Positions 35,024 through 48,610 of a DNA stretch of 64,000 nucleotides are shown in pieces (positions within the stretch are counted from its first letter, which is position 1; the number at the start of each line of letters is the position of its first letter). Origin of the DNA: Parus major (taxonomy: Eukaryota > Chordata > Aves > Passeriformes > Paridae); contig NC_031771.1 of NCBI RefSeq assembly GCF_001522545.3, positions 34,421,090-34,485,089 on the forward strand, read 5' to 3'. The position numbers and the translations under genes were made by a program. Under the pieces are notes generated by a model. The model searched no databases. It was not told the DNA's origin and worked only from the letters and a program-made list of their open reading frames with translations.

Positions 35024-38000
35024 GAAATGTTTCTGCTTTCTTGACATTTTCTTAAGGTCATCAGTTGAACTATATTTGTTTTAGTCTTTAGAATACATAG
35101 AAATCTTCAAATCCAAGCAAATGCCAGGATGCCTCAAGGGCATTGTTGCCTTGATATTCCTCTTGCATCATGCCAACATTTACTGACCAAAGAATGTGCA
35201 ATCCAAAAGGAGAACTAAAATTGTTTTCAACAATAGTCATGTGTGGGCAGATATTCATCAAAACTAGCTGTACACAGAAAGAGAAAAACAAATAGGAGAG
35301 GATCTCATCTCCCTTCTGTCATCCCAGAATTAAGGCTCCAGTCTAAAGCCAAGTGTCTGATGGCTCATTACAGTCAATGAAAAACAAAACAGACTCTTTC
35401 CAAGGAGGAAGTAGTTTTCTATTTCTTTGGCACTTTCTTTAGGACATGTGCTAAAATATGTTTTCTCTTAGTTAGTGACAGAAGGACACTAACTTTGAGA
35501 TCCCTCAAGTTACAGAAATGAAGTCTCATGTTTAGGATCTACATTAGAATGTCTGTACCTGGGGAGATCCAGTGCCATATGGGTACACCAAATAAATACA
35601 GGTGGAAAGAGGGACAGGAACTTAGCATGGCCATTTGATTACCAAAATACAGAAAACATTATAGTGGCATAATTGATAAAATAAGGGGAGTATTTGGTTG
35701 TTGACTGATAATGCTTTCATATTAAACTTGTTGTATTGCTCATCTTTTTAGCTCTTGATTGAACAAAAATTAAAAGTTGTGACAAAAGGTGATTAGACAT
35801 GTCAGTAGGTTTTACTGGAGAATTATCAAATGAGTGAATGAAAAAATTCACATTGCAATTGGTTAAGTCAGACAAAAAAGTTGTTATGTCCTTAATATTC
35901 TCATCTTGCTCATGGTGTGAATTCTACTGAAGTACTTTGATTTCTATCTGAGGCATTTGACTGTCAAAATCAAGCCATATAGAAATAGGATATTGCTAGA
36001 TGGTCTGACATTCTGATTGAATTTTGGGATGCAGTCATCTGTTGGGAAATACGCCACTAAAAAAGCTACATGATCTACAAATTATGAAAGTAGATTACAG
36101 ATTAAATGAAGGAAATTGCAATTGAGACACAGCAGGTGTGGAAAAAGCTTAAAAAGTTGAGGTAGACCAAAAAAAAAAAAAAGATTAAGAAGATTCCAGG
36201 TCAAAAAAGAGAAAGAAACAACATTTAATCTGATCATTATGAAGTCTTTTTAAAATAACCCTAACTAGAGTAATAGACTGAGTCAAAAGTTTCTCATTTA
36301 ATACCCCTAGACCCAGAAAAACCTGACATCTCCCCCCACACATTTTTTTCCTGCCAATCTTTTAAACTCTGGAAACTAAAAACCAATTTATCTCTTTCTA
36401 GTTAAAAAACCTCTCTTATGGCAATCTACGTTGTGACACAAACTTGCTAACAATTTTGGTGATCTCATTGTCTATTATACATAGGTGGAACTGACTCTTT
36501 TATGGTTCCTTTGGTTTTTCAGCAGTAATAAATAATGAAATTCAAAGTGTTCTGGTTACCAAAGTGAACAGATACTGCTCAACAAGTAAAGGTTACAATT
36601 TTATACAGGAGAAACAACATTTAGAGGTTGATTGTTTTTTCCCATTAGAGAGAGCATGCCATTTTTCTACCCTTTTTTCTTTGCACTGCAGCTTCAAGTT
36701 TTTACAACATGTATTTTTGATAATCATAACTTTATGAGGATTTTAATGTAACACAGTGAAGTGCCTTGCTGGACTCTGTTTGATTTTTTTATTTTTTATT
36801 TTTAGTGAACGAGATTTCTATTGAACTGTTATGTTTTTATGGAGTATGTTAATTCCTGGAATTGCTGTCTATCACTTTATACATACAAAACATACTCTGC
36901 CATGTAAAAAAGTGTGCAGCTGGGTATTTTAAAGGTCCAATTTTATTGTAGATAAAAAAAAATAATAAAATCTCACACAGTCTCTTAGATGTTATTATGG
37001 ATGACTAACATACCTATTAAGAATTAAAATCCAACATCACTTAATCTCCTCTCTTCCAGACTAGATTTAGAATTCTGCTCCCAACAGAAATAAGAAAGGT
37101 TAAAAAAACCCCAAAACTGGAAAAAACCCCAACCCTGCTTGAGGAGGGGTGAAACATGAAGCATTTTACTTAAAATTATGAAATCTTCTGAATTAGAAAT
37201 ATAGGTACCTGAGACAAAATGATCACCTATGTCAATCTCTTGCAAAAAAACACCTCTGATTCAAAACAAAGCTCTGATCATACGAGGTCCTTTTCCAGTT
37301 ATGCAGGACTGATTATTGTCCAGATCAGGTTTTTGAAGACTGTGGTGGAATGGTGGTTTCTATAAGAGTCTCAGGTTTTCACTAACTAGTTGAGAAGCAC
37401 GCAGAGTTCCCTTACTCACGGATCACTGTGGTAGTCCTTGCAATCTAAATGTATGATGAGATGGTGTTTTTAGCAAACCACATGTGAAAACTCCCCACAA
37501 GTGGATCCATTTCTTCTGTTGGAACCATGTTTATGGTTATAATTTAAACAGCACTATTTTTCCTTTGTGAATGTCACAAGAATTAAATGGAAATGAGACA
37601 ACTGTGTTCCAGGTATTCAGGTATTCTTTCATTTATAGCTAAATATCAATCATTCCATATAAGTGGTCTGATTTTCAGAAGTCTCGTGTTTTATGGACTA
37701 AATTTAGTTTATCTGAATGCAGCACTTGATTTCTCTAGTATTTGAGACTCAGAAAATTGTGTCTAATTTCTCTATAGGTAGTCTCATTGCAAATGGTAAA
37801 TCCTTCCTGGGAATGAGGAAATTCCAGATTTATTTACTAAGTTTCTTGTGCAGTAAATCCAAACTGCTCAACTGAATTAACAGCAGGCTAGAAAGAGAGC
37901 ACCAACCAAGATATGATTTCCACATGAGAGATCTCTTCTTCACAAGCCCTGTACTTTTTATCTCGTATATAGAGCGCTGACTGTCTCTTAAAGAATTATG

Positions 38001-41000
38001 AACAGATAATAGTTCCACTGCAGTTTTTTCTCCTGAATCTTGCTGGTCTGCCACATAGCATTTTTTTTTTAAATGGTACCATGTATGTAGCCTTCAGCAT
38101 AACATTATTAGGAAAATAAAATAGCACTTAACCTTCTCTTTTATTAACTACAGAGTCTTCTGCTTCACTTTTTATTAAAACAAGGAAGAAGTAGTTGTCT
38201 TTACCTTTTGTGCCACCTATTTGAGAAAGCAGTTCTAGGAAGCTGCAAAAATTACAATTACATTATAACATTCATTATGTATTCCTACTTCAAAGAAGAA
38301 GAAATATTGCATGAAGTTACATATCCTATTAATCACAGAGATTTGAATCCATCTAATCTTTTTCTATAATTTTGGCTACACATCTATTATAATGTCAAAT
38401 ACTATTAGTGAAGCTTTAGCTACTCAATACATGCAACACAAGTTCTTGCATGAGAATTGACACAACAGAGCTGTAAGACAATAAAAGGGCAGCAGGGCCT
38501 GTGGCCTCTGCTCTCCAATTCTGTAATGTGAAGAAAAAGCTAATTCACTAGGAGCTGTCAACTCTAAAACATCTCAGTTCAACATGATTTCACCAAAGAT
38601 CAAATGGAAAAGGCTAATCTTGTTTTCTAGACACTTAAATCCCATTTTCCCAGGCAGATTTACCCCAGGTTCATCCAAATGTGTCTTAAGCAGAATATCT
38701 TATTCTGAAGTGTCTTTTTTTTTCTAATACAACAGGCACAATAGCACTGAATATATCAGTGTCACAGTTATTGTTTCCAAAGATCAGGCAGAAGGCCACA
38801 AGACATCTGTGGAAAGTAGAAAGCATGACACTAAAAATCTTACAGTATATTTATATTTTATTAAAATATTTATACTTACATATCAGAAATTTTCAGCTTG
38901 ATATCATCCCACACTTGTAATCATCATGTATTGGTAGAAAGCAGCACAAATCTTTAGCAGTTTTTCCTAGGGCCTTTAAGTTCTTTTTGCTTTTATTTAA
39001 ATAATGGATTGACAGGAATGCAATTTACCAATACTTGGTGTTGTGTACATGAAAGATATCCTGCTGCTCAGTCAAATGCATGCTACCATAATAGTTAAAA
39101 TGAGATAATAAACCATTCCAAAATTTTGCTTAAGATTAGTTACCTGCAGAAAAACTGTAAAGATCCTGCAAATATGGGATTTTGAAAGTTATTTTCCCCT
39201 TTTGGCATCCAATAAAATTCTAAGAATTCTAAGAATCACTTAGTCCTACTCTAAAGATTTTCTGTCTCCATTTCTGTGATTTTTCCCATTTCCCATCAGT
39301 AAGATTTTATTTTTTATTCCAAAACCAAAGTGTTAAAATGAAATAACACCTATGGTGTACTTAATTTGCAGAAAAAAATACCAAGTATTTACCTGAAAAT
39401 CTGGCTCAAGTCATAGTGTTTATAAGTTACACTTTGGATATAATTTAGTGCCTTGTGCTCATTTGCCTCAGGGATGGGGATGAGGGGGAAAGCAATATTC
39501 CAATAGTAATAAAATCCAAAATTTACCAAAAATCAATAAAAAAGTTTTCCACAATCTTCAGTGAGAAAGCTTCATCTAGTCTAGTGTTTTGCTTTTTAGG
39601 CAGAACAGCATATGATGAAGAAATCTAGACACATTTTGGTTTTACAAGTGCATTGGTCTTGGCAAAACTGATAGCAACATAGCACCAGTGTTTGTGTTGC
39701 AAAACCAATTGCTAATTCTCCATCAAGTTAGGTCCTGTATTGAAAGCAAGAGAAGTGTTCCTTTTCCAACTTGGCATACTCAGCAACATATCTTTCTATT
39801 TCTTCATTCTATAGGAATGAAAATGTAACATGGGGACAAGATGAGGCTTACACTGAGCTGATTCTGTCATTACAAAAGGGCTTTGTTTTCATTTTAAAAA
39901 TTAGTGCTTATTCTAAATAGAAGAAAACAAGCCAAGAATCATGACAGTTTGTACTATTTTAACAAACAGCTTCCACAAGAATATTTCTTTTTAAACTGTG
40001 GAAGCTTACAGGTGTGTATGTTCAGAAGTGGAGGGCAAGGCTCCACTGTTTGTTTTCCCTCTGTTAAAAAAAGGACTTTTTTTCTATATTTTCTCCCCTC
40101 TAATCACAGCTGACGGAGCAGGGAAAACCTCATATACCACTGAATGCCTCTGGAAATATTTCTACATAGTTCTGAAAGCAAAACCAGAAAACCACCAAAA
40201 TATTCCTCCTCCCTTAAATAAAGCATGTAAATTAATGTTTTGCAACTTTGAAGAAGAGGAATAGAAAAATAAAATGCTATACACTATGGGAAATTTGATA
40301 AAACCCCAGGATTTTTCTCTTCAGATGCCAAGCATCACGGTTTTTTTCTGTTAAAAGAAATGTAATAATTCCTTCTTAAACTTTGCATGAATAAAAATTC
40401 GTAAAGGTGATTTAGCAGGATTTGAAAAGCCATAAAAATCCATCAGAGGCAGAGAATTCTTGCCAGCCTCTGTAAAACTCCAACAATACTGTTAAAGATG
40501 ACTACTGGGAACCCACAGTAAACCACCATAGAGCATGAGCCAAAAACCAAAACCACATATTACCAAGTTTCTTTTCCTCGGTATCACATAAAATGTAATA
40601 AGTACAAATTGAGAAAGATGGGAGTCTATTATTTTCAGGGATAATGGACAGTGCACTACCTCAGCCCATAAACTGAAGGTACAGGCGTTTATAAGAATGA
40701 ATATTTAGTTTTAAGGTTTCATATTAAATAATTTTAATGACACTGCTTTGACCAGGCAGAGAAAAATTGTGAAATGTATAATTCAGTGTTGCAAAGAAAA
40801 TGCAATCCTTCTGAAGGACTTTTTTGTGTGACTATGAAATTGAATTATTTGAAAGGAATTTGCATTTGGGACAAAAATCCCAAACTTTCTTACTGCGAAA
40901 AACAGGGGAAATGCCAGAAACTAACAAACAACAAACAAAAGCATTTGTCACAATAAAAAGACCTAATAAACTAGTAAATAAATAATGAGTGATCTCAGTT

Positions 41001-41984
41001 AAGACAAAAAAAAGTAGAAAGCAAAACCCAAGCAGTTAACAGAGGAAAATATCTTTATTTTCTCCATTAAAATTAAATAAAACAGCTATTTTACTTCAAT
41101 TATTACTAAAGTATTTTAACTTAGAAAAAAACTTATAGAATAAGAAATAAGATATTAAGAGAAGAGAAAAATAATAACACTACTAGATTAGGCAGTATGT
41201 ATCAAACTAGATGAGCTATTTTGCTCATATTTAACAGACAGTACTACAATTTTGGTTTTTATTTTCTAATTAAAAAGGTGAATATGAATATATTGTTGTC
41301 CAATCAGAATAACTATGAAAACTATGTAAAATGTCCATCAAGAAAACCAGTAAGGACATGAAAGTATCTGAACACATATTTTTGAGAAAATGCAAAATTC
41401 TCTCTGATAAAATATATTAGTTATTCTAAAAGTGACTAAATCAACCTATAATTTTCTTCATAGATGATATTGCTTATATAGGTTGAGTGAGAAATAATAA
41501 CTTATTTGAACCAAAAGTGACTGAGAAGCAATAAACATGAAAATGATGCAGCCTTTTTCAGGCAGCTGTATCCTCACAGAAATGTTTCTTTTTCAGGGAA
41601 GTAAGACATTTTTTTCTAGATGTAACTAACTGACATATTATAAAAAATGCTTTTCTGCTTTCTGTTTTCTTGTTAGGTACCCTCAAATATTTCTGGAATA
41701 GATGCAGCTTGTATGTTGAGTGAAAATACTGGGGAAAAAGGGTCTCTCTAGCCTGCTATCTTGACCCTTACAGTGACCAACAGCAGGAACCTGAGGAAGT
41801 TGAAAGCAAGGACATAGATATACTTTCTCAGAATATTATCTAAACCTCAGCAAGATGCAGCTTAAAAACTTCTTTAGCAGAAACATTATCTATTTTTCTA
41901 TGTAACTGTTCTTATTTTTCTTCCAGGAATCAGAACCGTCATAGTTTGAGATCCTGTAGATTTTCACTATCCATAACACCATGA

Positions 41985-42395
41985 GGCAGCTCAATAAGTT
42001 GTGTGAAGAAATATTTTCCTTGGTTTGCTCTGAATACTACTAGGTTTATTTTATTATTTTATGCCTCTCATTCTTATGACAGAACTGAAATAAATCCCTA
42101 TCCACCTTCTCCTCCACACTTCATTTTGTAAACTTCCTTCCATATATTCTTCATTCTCTTTTGTGAAGGGTCCTAGTCAGTATGCTTTTTGCTCATCCAG
42201 ATGATGGCTTTATATATTTGATTCTCTCTGTCATCCTTCTCTAAATCTTTTTTCATGCATAACTGAAATGAATAAAAAAGAATTGTATACAGTTCTTGTA
42301 TGTCTGCTGAGATAAAAATGATCACAGTGGTGTTTTCTACTTAATTTCTTTATTATATTCTTAATAATTTTTAACATTGATTTCTTACTTTATTA
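41985..42395 (-). mobile_element. Ancient CR1/L3-like LINE fragment
   Basis: The plus strand resembles the antisense of an old amniote CR1/L3 3' region. Aligning stretches include the CTCATTCTTATGACAGAACTGAAATAA block near 42067 (shown here only as positions and key words), CACCTTCTCC (near 42102), TTGTAAACTTCC (near 42126), GTATACAGTTCTTGTA (near 42285) and the AT-rich region ending in TTTTTAACATTGATTTC (near 42368). Divergence is high and there are indels, so this rests on order and spacing of motifs rather than identity. No open frame survives. Confidence 0.5.
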
Positions 42396-45300
42396 CTAAT
42401 TGTTAAGTCAAGAAATGTTCCCCATATAGTTATAAAAATTTGCTCTTGGAGAGAAATCTAAACAAACAAAAGTTTGCTTTCATTTTGCGAGTCATACAGC
42501 TTTTTGTGCCGAGCCTATGACTCAATTGTGAAGTTACAGATCTTTACTAAAGATCTACAGTAGAAATCAAGCAATGTTTGAACAAAAGTGCTCAGTTTGA
42601 TAGTATCACAAAACCTGTCCTTGCTAAGTAGTAGTGTTAGTGTTTCCAGGACAGCATACTAATGCTGCAATAATATGTTCTTCCTAAAGTTTTATCTGAT
42701 TCATACAGACCATCCAGAATCATAAGAAATAAAGGCACACTAATACTTTAGGCCTTCATTCTGTGGACAAGAAGCGGCTCAACAATGCATTGTAGCTCCT
42801 GAAAGGGACAACCAGTGCTATTGCTGCTAGAAGAAGATCAGGCACTCTGCTACTGTCACCCCATAGAAACCCCACAGCATTTTTCTGTGTAATGGAGAGT
42901 AATTTGTACTAATGCCCTGTGTGAACCAAGGCTTGCAGCAGCTGAGGGATCTTCTGCAAGAGCTGCTGATGTATCAGTCAGTGTATCAGAGGACGTTTTG
43001 CCCAATGAGCCGCTGGCGGTGACACCCGTCACAGTCATTCAACTGACGGTCATTTCTGGAAAATTACATTCATAGGAAAAGATGTGTATATAGGAGATAA
43101 AACATTCAGTTGGGCTGTGGTCAAGATGTTTCCTGCTCCCAGCTCTCAAAAGATTTACGGTTTTCAGTTTGAGTTTCCTATTATACAATAAAAGATAATT
43201 TTAAGTGATCTTCACTTTGAACTTAGGGTTAGTTAAAGAGCAGAAAATCTTAACGGAACAAATAAAATGGAGTCTTGTTGCAACCCCTATGTTGCCTTTA
43301 CTTCATACCTTTGGCTCCTGGAAGCTTAAAACAAATGAAAAGTCAATGGTAGAAATGAGAACATGTAGCAGAAATATACGACAACCAACAAACTAAAGCA
43401 AGTACTAATAAAAAGAAGAAAACAACTTGTACTCAGTGAATGCAGAGCTCATAGAAAAGAACTGTTACTACAAGTTCTTTAGTTAAATCTAGATATTTTT
43501 GAAGATGTGTTCTAGGTTACAAAACTCAAGCTAACAAATTCTTACATATGGTGTTATGCTGATCTGATCAGCTTTAAATCTGGAAAAACAAAAAATATAT
43601 TTTATTCTTTTCCATCTTCTAACTCCTTGTAATGTTTCCTAGAAAAACAGAGTATTTACATATCAGTGCTATGTGCTTTTTTTAATCAGATGACCTTGCT
43701 CTCCTAGGCCAAAAGATACAAAATGCATGGGAAGGATCTGAAAGGCCTACTACCCTTTTCTCAGAAGGTATAGGTATGAACATGTCATATTTATTAGTAT
43801 TTTTGACATCAAAAATACTTGGAAAGAAAGGCTATAAAGCAGAAAATATTTGTTACTCTTCGAGGTCACAGCACCAAAATTTGTAAGTAATATGGACTCT
43901 GAAATATCAGAACAATTTTAACTGTGTTCATCTTACGAGTCCTGTGCATTTCCTGTAAGAGTTCTTGTGTGTCTTGTCATGTAAGAGCTCTTGAATTATC
44001 AAACTGCCAGTTGTGGCTTCCTGTACTTCCACTTCTCTGCCTCTCCTTTTCAGTTGCTCAGCATGGAACATCCATACAAATGCAGTTCAACTGAAATAAA
44101 TGGATCCACATGCACTGGTGAACTCACAAGCCAATTTGTCTAAGTGAATAGTAAGCAAAAAAGTAGGTTATAAGCCTCATTTTTGCAGTTTTTTACTTCT
44201 TGGTTATTATTTGAAGTGTCTCTGAAGTACTACCTAACAAGAAGGGTTCTGAAATAAATACTACAACTGTGAACTTTAGAGAAGTGAAATATAACTAAAA
44301 AAAAGGAATCTGTTAGTTTTTTGGAATACTCTGACATTAGTTGCTAATATGTGTAAACTAATGCTAATATATGTTGAACTGTATATTTTGTTACGTTGAC
44401 CACTATGTAAAATGTTTTATGATAGAAATTATCATAAATATATATATCTGTGGTCATGGCTGAAATTCATTAAGCTTTTTCCCCACACATTTATTCTAAT
44501 ATAGCCATTTAAGAGCATCTAACAGCTGCAATAGAATGAAAATGCTCTAGTAGTGTGGTCTTCCAAAAATTCATATCACAACCAATTCCCAGATTACTGT
44601 GTAGTGCACTCTGCTTGCACACTTTAAGTTCCAGGGAAATGCCTATATCTCAGAGACATGATTGCTGAGGCAACATGGTGCTCAAGGGGTGCCTGGGGTG
44701 CAGATAAACAGGAGGTATTCACTCCTACTGAAAATCAGGAAACATTACAAAATTATATTCAGGATAACATTTACCTAGAGATCTATCTCTGCTAGAGCAG
44801 GATAGGAAATTACAGTACTGTTTTGTGATGGATGAAGCACAGGTCTAATACAAAAGACAATATAACAATTGTAAGAGAGGAAAGCAATTCTCATGGTTGA
44901 TTCTGTGGTGAAAAGAATGCTTTTGTTTGATAAATATTACAAGAGCTGGATAGTGTGTGGTCTGCAGTAAACAGAATAGAAGAGAGGACAGGCTACAAGA
45001 GTAGACAAGACTCTAAGGCTCCAAAGTGGCCTGGTACAACTCTGCAGGCAGTAATATGTGCTGCTGGAGCACATCACACACATCAGCTAGAGGGACTTCA
45101 CAGATGAAGACACCTCCAGAATTTAGTGTAAGAGGGAAGTCCTAAAATTCACCTTGAAAGTTCTCTTTCTGCAAATGCCAAAAAAACCACTCTAAATCAA
45201 ACAAAAAAATTCCAATCAAATAGAAATTTGTTTCTCCCAAGTGCCTGACCATTTTTCCAAATTCTAATGGAAAATAAAGTGTAAGATGAAGGCTCCATTA

Positions 45301-48149
45301 TGCTAAGATTGATAATTTGTCATTTTCTAATGTTAGGAGTCTCAGATAAGAACTTAAAATGGGAAGAAATATTTTTTTTCAAATCATTATAGTGAATCTA
45401 TATGAATCATTAATAAATATTTTAAAAAATTATGGTAACACATTATGGAGAAGGCGTTTAGCACAATACTGTTAAACCATGAGTTAATGAACTTCAGTTT
45501 GCTTGCTGAAGCCTCCAAAAGACAAAGGAAAGATGTTGTAGGGGTCAAACCCAAGAATTAGAATGATCTATTGCTCAAGCATGTATGATATATAGGGTAA
45601 AGGAGTTATCAGGGCATTCAAATTAGGTTATATATGCTAGAATCATGTACAGTAAATCATTAGAATTTCTACAAATCCTAGATAATTTTCTAATACAAAC
45701 AGAGCCTGGTCCAACACACCATCTTTCTAGGAGACTGCAGCTTAAACACTGAGCCAGAAACTGGTTACCTAAGGACCAGTAAGGATGGCCTGTTTATATT
45801 ATGGATGAACAGAGGACATTTGCAAGCAACACCCACTCACTCATTCTCATGTATCACCATGCACAGTACACTGAAAGGGCTAAATGTTCAGCAAACTCAG
45901 TATAATGAGCCAAAGTTAGTAGTGGAGTGGTAGTGCTGCTCCCAAGAGACATGGAGTGTTTATTTGCTATGTGGGCCTGGGATCTTAGGTCATATTCCTA
46001 GTCTTAAAATGACAAATAGCATTACAATTATGGGTATCTTCTGAAGTGAAAAGCAGCCCATGTGGTCTGCTGACTACTTGAGTTTCTTTCAAAATAAATG
46101 GTAATTTAAAGTCAGCACTGACCTGTAAGTCCCTGTCCCTTCAAGGAAAATTAATAGTTGGATCTAATCTATGGGAGACTGAGGTCCATGTACAAAAGAG
46201 ATAAAACATTGTCAGCTATAAAATTTAGCTAAGCTGTGACAATCAGTAAAGGCAGGAATCCTGTGTCTGTCTCAGAATTACAATAAACCTGCTTATCCTA
46301 AGTAACTTACATTTTCCATGTAAGACTACACTAGTATTTGCTGCCAAAATGTGATAGGCTATGAAAAAAAGATGTAGTTAGAAAAGCATATAATGTTCCT
46401 ATTTTCAGCAGTTTTCTTAAAGATACCATGAGAACAAATGAAATGGCAATGTGAATAATTTATAAACTGCATACAGAACTGTATCTACTTTTTCTGTCCA
46501 TCTAGTTTTCTGCTGCCATCCTACCCTTAACCAGCTCAGATACAACAAAAGCTTCAAGGGGACAGAGAGCTTTTAAAACACCATGAAAAAATACATTCAA
46601 CCCCACAGTTTGAATTAGTTTAGCTTCATAAACATCTGTCCAATAACAAGGCTTTACACAATAAAATAATTCAAATAATGAACTTAATTGCCATATTTTT
46701 TCTAATTTTTATTGAGGTAACTGGAGCAAAAATGAATTGAACCACTAATAACTAATTTATAACAAGATTAAGTCAATAATTCAACAAATTTGCTTTACAT
46801 AGACTACTGTTAATTGCTTACAGTCACATTTAATAGTGTTTTCTCTCTAGTTTTGTTCCAGCCCTTGAGAAAAAAATTTAAAAGCTTAAATAGGCAAAAT
46901 ATGTTTTTCTCTAGTCACTCCTTCCATAAGAAAAGGTTGTATAAAAAGAGAAGCTTGGGAAAATTTGAGAAGGTAGTAGCTCAGAGGTTTAACCTACATA
47001 AAATCTTAAGTCAAATTGAATAATTTAATTGGCTTATGCCTTAAATCAGCTAAATAAGCATGTAACTGGAGCAATACGGACACCTTATCCCAGCAAAATA
47101 TCCATTAAACACCAAATCTGGGTGACTTAACCTAGAATTGCTACCAGCTCTCAGGTGTTAGCTCTTATCCTACTTGCACTCCACCCACACTTGCTTACTG
47201 CATGTCCTGATGTTTCACCTGTACTCAGCTAGAGAGACCAGCACAGCTGAGTAAGAGATGCTCTTTGCTGGGGTAATATCATTTCTACTCAACATTGAAA
47301 GTAAATTTGTATATCCTGAACAGTTGTTGAATAAAGAGCTTCGCTCTTCCCATTAACCCACAATTTGCTGCTCTTCATATTAATCAGGTTTTTGCTTTTA
47401 AACCCCTATTTTGTTACTAGCCTCCACTCATTAGTGAAAAGATCTACAAATTTGAGACCTATGGATATTTGATTGACCATCTTCAGAACTTTTCTGCCCC
47501 AAAATGGATTTAAGATATTTCTAACAGGCCTCTTAGTGGCATAAAAGTACTCTACCAAAAAAAAAAGAAAAAGAAGCCCAAGGCAGGACATTCAACTCAC
47601 TATAAAAATCTCACTGTCAAGAACCTTGAGAGATCATCACACCACCGTTAGCTAATTTTATATAAAAAAATTTAAAATGTTGCTGAGATCACACTCAAGA
47701 CTGGGAAAGAGACTGCATTAAAATCCCAGGTTTTGTTCAAATTTTTATCATATTTTTGGATTATTTTCCCTTGCTGCCTGATCCAGCAGCTGCAGAGATA
47801 AATTCCAGATCATTTGGCAAAATCCTTTCTTCATCTGAGAGATACCTGAAATTTACCAAACTAAGTTCTTTTCTTAAGACAAGATGCATTATTTATACAT
47901 AATGCATTATTGTAAACTGAGATTTTATTGAAAATTTCTAAAAAAACTCCCAAGGCTAATTGCCATACTCAAAGCTGCACAGGTAATTAAAACCATGGAG
48001 ATAAATACTGTCTGAAATTACAATTTAAGCTACTGTTTTCACAGTAACCTAAGGCAATAAATATTTAGGTAAGTGTATCATTCACTCCCAAGAGCTCAAA
48101 TGTGACAGCAAACATATTTTTTATTCACAGTCTGGAAGGCCAAGCAGTT
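42396..48149. other. VEGFC upstream intergenic DNA, middle part
   Basis: Mostly AT-rich unique DNA. The exception is about 42760-43050, which keeps several CpGs and a 60-codon minus-strand frame (42856-43038) that I cannot assign. No RNA gene or further transposon recognised. An imperfect 9-bp inverted repeat built on ATGCATTAT lies at 47884-47907. Confidence 0.65.
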
Positions 48150-48610
48150 CCTGCAAGGAAATATTTTTAAAGGAATTTTTGAAACAATTACTGTTGAGAG
48201 AAGAGCCACATAAAGCTGCAGGGGCACGGCACAGCACAGGCACATTCAAAAGGTTTTGAAGTGGCCAAACTTTATGTACACAGAAAGGCTAAACATTTCT
48301 TGTTTCTGGGTCACAGGCAATCAAGACCTTTGACCTTCAAGCTATAGATTTCTTACGCAGGCAAATTACTTACACTGCAATACTTCATAAACAACAGGAG
48401 CCCTACGTGTCCCACCAGGCATTACAAATAAGGTGAGGTTACAGTCCTGCTAGATTTGATTTGGATGGAAATGAGCCTCCCTGGGAAGTCTGCTTAAGCC
48501 TTTTAAATAATGCCTGATCAATGGCATGGCAATTGAGTTCTAGAATTGCTGATAATGAAGCTGATTTGTTATTTTAGGGACTTATCTGGTATGAGTCAGC
48601 ATGAATATTT
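48150..48610. promoter_or_regulatory. Candidate distal regulatory element upstream of VEGFC
   Basis: A block about 22 kb upstream of the VEGFC start is less AT-rich than its surroundings and holds clustered binding-site words. A DR1 pair reads AGGTCA-A-AGGTCT on the minus strand (48324-48336), of the type bound by RXR, HNF4 or COUP-TF. A GATA site (CTTATCT, 48581-48587) lies four bases from TGAGTCAGCA (48592-48601), an AP-1/NF-E2-type site. GATA plus AP-1/NF-E2 pairing is common in vascular and blood enhancers. This is motif evidence only; conservation could not be tested. Confidence 0.35.

Larger units (their letters stand above)
27261..41984. other. VEGFC upstream intergenic DNA, proximal part
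   Basis: AT-rich sequence upstream of VEGFC. No coding exon, RNA gene or young transposon recognised. Contents are a 21-bp tandem duplication (29826-29865), a G/T-rich tract (31430-31495), long T and A runs (32210-32235, 34998-35023) and a GGA-type run (33304-33318). A stretch at about 28380-28720 and one at about 33560-33900 are less AT-rich and may be conserved noncoding DNA. In human the next gene on this side is NEIL3, several hundred kilobases away, so a gene desert is expected. Confidence 0.7.
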
